Origin: Cytophagales bacterium
GTDB taxonomy: Bacteria; Bacteroidota; Bacteroidia; Cytophagales; Cyclobacteriaceae
Reading direction: 5' to 3'
DNA length: 5,194 nucleotides
Assembly (NCBI GenBank): GCA_027317105.1
Contig: DAHVFH010000147.1
Coordinates: forward strand, 1-5,194
The translations under genes and the position numbers were made by a program. Positions 3,298 to 5,194 of the stretch are shown in pieces. The first letter of the stretch is position 1, and each line of letters starts with the position of its first letter. A model generated the notes under the pieces. That model ran no database searches, had not been told where the DNA came from, and saw only the letters and a list, made by a program, of their open reading frames with translations.

Positions 3298-5194
3298 TCA
3301 CTTCATCATCCTCTCCAATATCGTCTTCGCAGCCTGCGCCACTGAAGTACCAGGCCCAAAAATCCCAACCACACCGGCTTTGTAAAGAAAATCGTAATCC
3401 TGTGGCGGGATCACGCCACCAGCCACTACAAGGATGTCGGGTCGGCCAATTTTTTTTAAAGCATCAATTAGTTCAGGCACTAAGGTTTTATGTCCACCCG
3501 CAAGGCTGCTGGCGCCAACCACATGCACATCATTCTCGGCTGCTTGCTTTGCCACTTCAGCCGGAGTTTGAAACAGCGGACCGATGTCCACATCAAAACC
3601 GAGATCGGCAAAACCCGTAGCAATCACTTTTGCGCCACGGTCGTGACCGTCTTGCCCGATCTTTGCCACGAGAATACGCGGCCTGCGCCCGTCCTTTTTT
3701 GCAAAGCGGTCGGAGAGTTTTTGCACTTCTTTCAGTTCTTCTTTGTTTTTCATCGCGCCCGAATATACGCCAGAAACGGCTTGGATACTCGCCTTGTAGC
3801 GGCCAAAAACTTTCTCCATAGCTAAAGAAATTTCTCCTAGCGTTGCGCGGTTACGTGCCGCATCAATTGCCAATGCCAAAAGATTTTCGTTTCCCGCTGC
3901 GCCCTTTTCAATAGCCTTCAAGCTTGCCTCAACTTTTTTGTTGTCGCGTTCGCGTTTTAATTTTTCCAGTCGTTCGATTTGTTCCTTGCGTACGGCTACA
4001 TTGTCCACTTCCAAAATAGCAAAATCTGTTTTCTCATCGGTGAGGTATTTATTCACGCCCACAATTACTTCATCGCCTGAGTCGATGCGTGCCTGCTTGG
4101 AGGCAGCGGCTTCTTCAATGCGCAATTTGGGTAGGCCGCGCTCAATGGCTTTTGTCATGCCGCCCAATTCTTCTACTTCTTCAATTAGCGCCCACGCTTT
4201 GTAGGCCAATTGTTCGGTGAGGTATTCCACATAATTAGAACCCCCGAGTGGGTCAACGACTTGCGTGATGCCCGTTTCTTTTTGCAAATACAACTGCGTG
4301 TTACGCGCAATGCGCGCGGAGAAATCCGTAGGCAAGGCAATGGCCTCGTCCAATGAGTTGGTGTGCAGCGATTGTGTTCCGCCCAGCACTGCAGCCATCG
4401 CTTCGATGCACGTGCGCGTTACGTTATTATAAGGGTCTTGTGCGGTGAGGCTCCAGCCGCTGGTCTGGCAATGTGTGCGCAGTGCCATCGACTTTTCGTT
4501 TTCAGGACTGTATTGCTTCACAATCTTTGCCCATAACAAACGACCGGCCCGCATCTTGGCTACCTCCATAAAAAAATTCATCCCAATGCCCCAGAAGAAA
4601 GAAAGGCGTGGCGCAAAATCATCGATGGCAATGCCAGCCTTTAATCCTGCGCGGATATATTCTAAGCCATCGGCCAACGTGTAAGCAAGTTCAATGTGAG
4701 CGGGAGCACCTGCTTCATGCATGTGATAGCCGCTGATGCTGATGCTGTTGAACTTCGGCATGTGATGCGAGCAATACGAAAATATATCGGCCACAATGCG
4801 CATGGAGGGAGCAGGCGGATAGATGTAGGTGTTGCGCACCATAAACTCTTTTAAAATATCATTTTGAATGGTGCCGTTTAGTTGGTCGGGTTTCACTCCT
4901 TTCTCTTCGGCCGCTACAATATAAAAAGCAAGGATGGGGATTACGGCTCCATTCATTGTCATCGACACTGAGATTTGATCGAGCGGGATTTGATCAAATA
5001 AAATTTTCATGTCTAAAACTGAATCGATAGCAACTCCCGCTTTGCCTACATCGCCTTCCACGCGTGGATGATCAGAGTCGTAGCCACGATGGGTGGCCAG
5101 ATCAAAGGCTACGGATAATCCTTTTTGTCCTGCCGCTAAATTTCTTCGATAAAATGCGTTCGATTCTGTTGCCGTAGAAAACCCTGCATATTGT
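3298..5194 (-). CDS. scpA: Methylmalonyl-CoA mutase large (alpha) subunit, N-terminus beyond window
   Basis: This enzyme interconverts (R)-methylmalonyl-CoA and succinyl-CoA using adenosylcobalamin, in the cytosol, for propionate metabolism. 631 codons are visible and the frame stays open to the window edge. The GTG at 5061 is an internal valine, since coding sequence continues upstream as QYAGFSTATESNAFYRRNLA. The first two visible residues correspond to Q88 and Y89 of the Propionibacterium enzyme, so about 85-90 residues are missing. Active-site residues are in place at the matching spacing: Y2 (Y89), R120 in EFMVRNTY (R207), and Y156-H157 in SISGYHMHEAG (Y243, H244). The substrate-binding barrel spans roughly 1-470. 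The C-terminal B12-binding domain (about 490-628) carries GQDGHDRG with H517 as the cobalt ligand, then SSLAGGH and GGVIPPQDY. The gene looks intact and typical. A TGAAGT/ACTTCA palindrome (3292-3305) overlaps its stop. The small subunit gene usually lies upstream, outside the window. Confidence 0.97.
   Translation of the reverse strand, partial: QYAGFSTATESNAFYRRNLAAGQKGLSVAFDLATHRGYDSDHPRVEGDVGKAGVAIDSVLDMKILFDQIPLDQISVSMTMNGAVIPILAFYIVAAEEKGVKPDQLNGTIQNDILKEFMVRNTYIYPPAPSMRIVADIFSYCSHHMPKFNSISISGYHMHEAGAPAHIELAYTLADGLEYIRAGLKAGIAIDDFAPRLSFFWGIGMNFFMEVAKMRAGRLLWAKIVKQYSPENEKSMALRTHCQTSGWSLTAQDPYNNVTRTCIEAMAAVLGGTQSLHTNSLDEAIALPTDFSARIARNTQLYLQKETGITQVVDPLGGSNYVEYLTEQLAYKAWALIEEVEELGGMTKAIERGLPKLRIEEAAASKQARIDSGDEVIVGVNKYLTDEKTDFAILEVDNVAVRKEQIERLEKLKRERDNKKVEASLKAIEKGAAGNENLLALAIDAARNRATLGEISLAMEKVFGRYKASIQAVSGVYSGAMKNKEELKEVQKLSDRFAKKDGRRPRILVAKIGQDGHDRGAKVIATGFADLGFDVDIGPLFQTPAEVAKQAAENDVHVVGASSLAGGHKTLVPELIDALKKIGRPDILVVAGGVIPPQDYDFLYKAGVVGIFGPGTSVAQAAKTILERMMK

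Noticed and set aside
3291..3825. Several plus-strand open frames opposite the mutase B12-binding domain
   Set aside because: They are antisense shadows of a highly conserved coding sequence and have no recognisable domains.
3938..4684. Plus-strand open frames (3938-4204 and 4445-4684) opposite the mutase barrel
   Set aside because: They are Ser/Arg-rich shadow translations without starts, motifs or spacing that suggest genes.
5059..5061. GTG as start codon of the methylmalonyl-CoA mutase
   Set aside because: The conserved mutase sequence, including the catalytic Tyr89 equivalent, continues upstream in frame to the window edge, so this GTG encodes an internal valine.

Overview
The window looks like chromosomal DNA from a member of the Bacteroidota, probably an environmental lineage of the Cytophagia or Chitinophagia type. 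Three things point there. One upstream region matches the Bacteroidota sigma factor consensus (TTTG, 19 nt, TAnnTTTG). The leaders are AT-rich with little Shine-Dalgarno signal. The methylmalonyl-CoA mutase and SSB proteins are of the kind common in that phylum. The exact genus cannot be told from the sequence.

Layout. (1) 1-402: the decayed, 5'-truncated end of an IS1595/ISXO2-type transposase gene, preceded by a short degenerate tandem repeat. (2) 426-1739, minus strand: a three-gene operon in the order toxin, antitoxin, chaperone. It encodes a HigB/RelE-like toxin (1739-1341), an XRE/HigA-like antitoxin with a long C-terminal extension (1336-899) and a SecB-like protein (884-426). This is the architecture of a toxin-antitoxin-chaperone (TAC) module, best known from Mycobacterium tuberculosis Rv1955-Rv1956-Rv1957. 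A perfect 16-bp palindrome sits directly in front of the toxin start and is a good operator candidate. (3) 1834-2011, plus strand: a divergent Bacteroidota-type promoter followed by an unannotated lysine-rich 44-codon gene. (4) 2012-2407: nearly 400 nt with small hairpins and no recognised gene. (5) 2408-2743: ssb, a short SSB without the usual acidic tail. (6) 2744-3297: an intergenic zone with a long inverted repeat that can serve as terminator, a perfect 11-bp stem hairpin, a structured inverted-repeat element, and the C-terminal stump of a thioredoxin-like gene. (7) 3298-5194, minus strand: the large subunit of adenosylcobalamin-dependent methylmalonyl-CoA mutase, cut at its N-terminus by the window edge.

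How it fits together. The mutase and ssb are core metabolism and DNA maintenance genes with moderate GC. The TAC operon is visibly more AT-rich and is bordered by an insertion-sequence remnant, as expected of a horizontally acquired addiction or defence module. In known TAC systems the toxin blocks translation, the antitoxin neutralises it and represses the operon, and the SecB-like chaperone is needed to fold and stabilise the antitoxin through its C-terminal chaperone-addiction region. The assignments here rest on reading the protein sequences and on gene order. No database search was possible.
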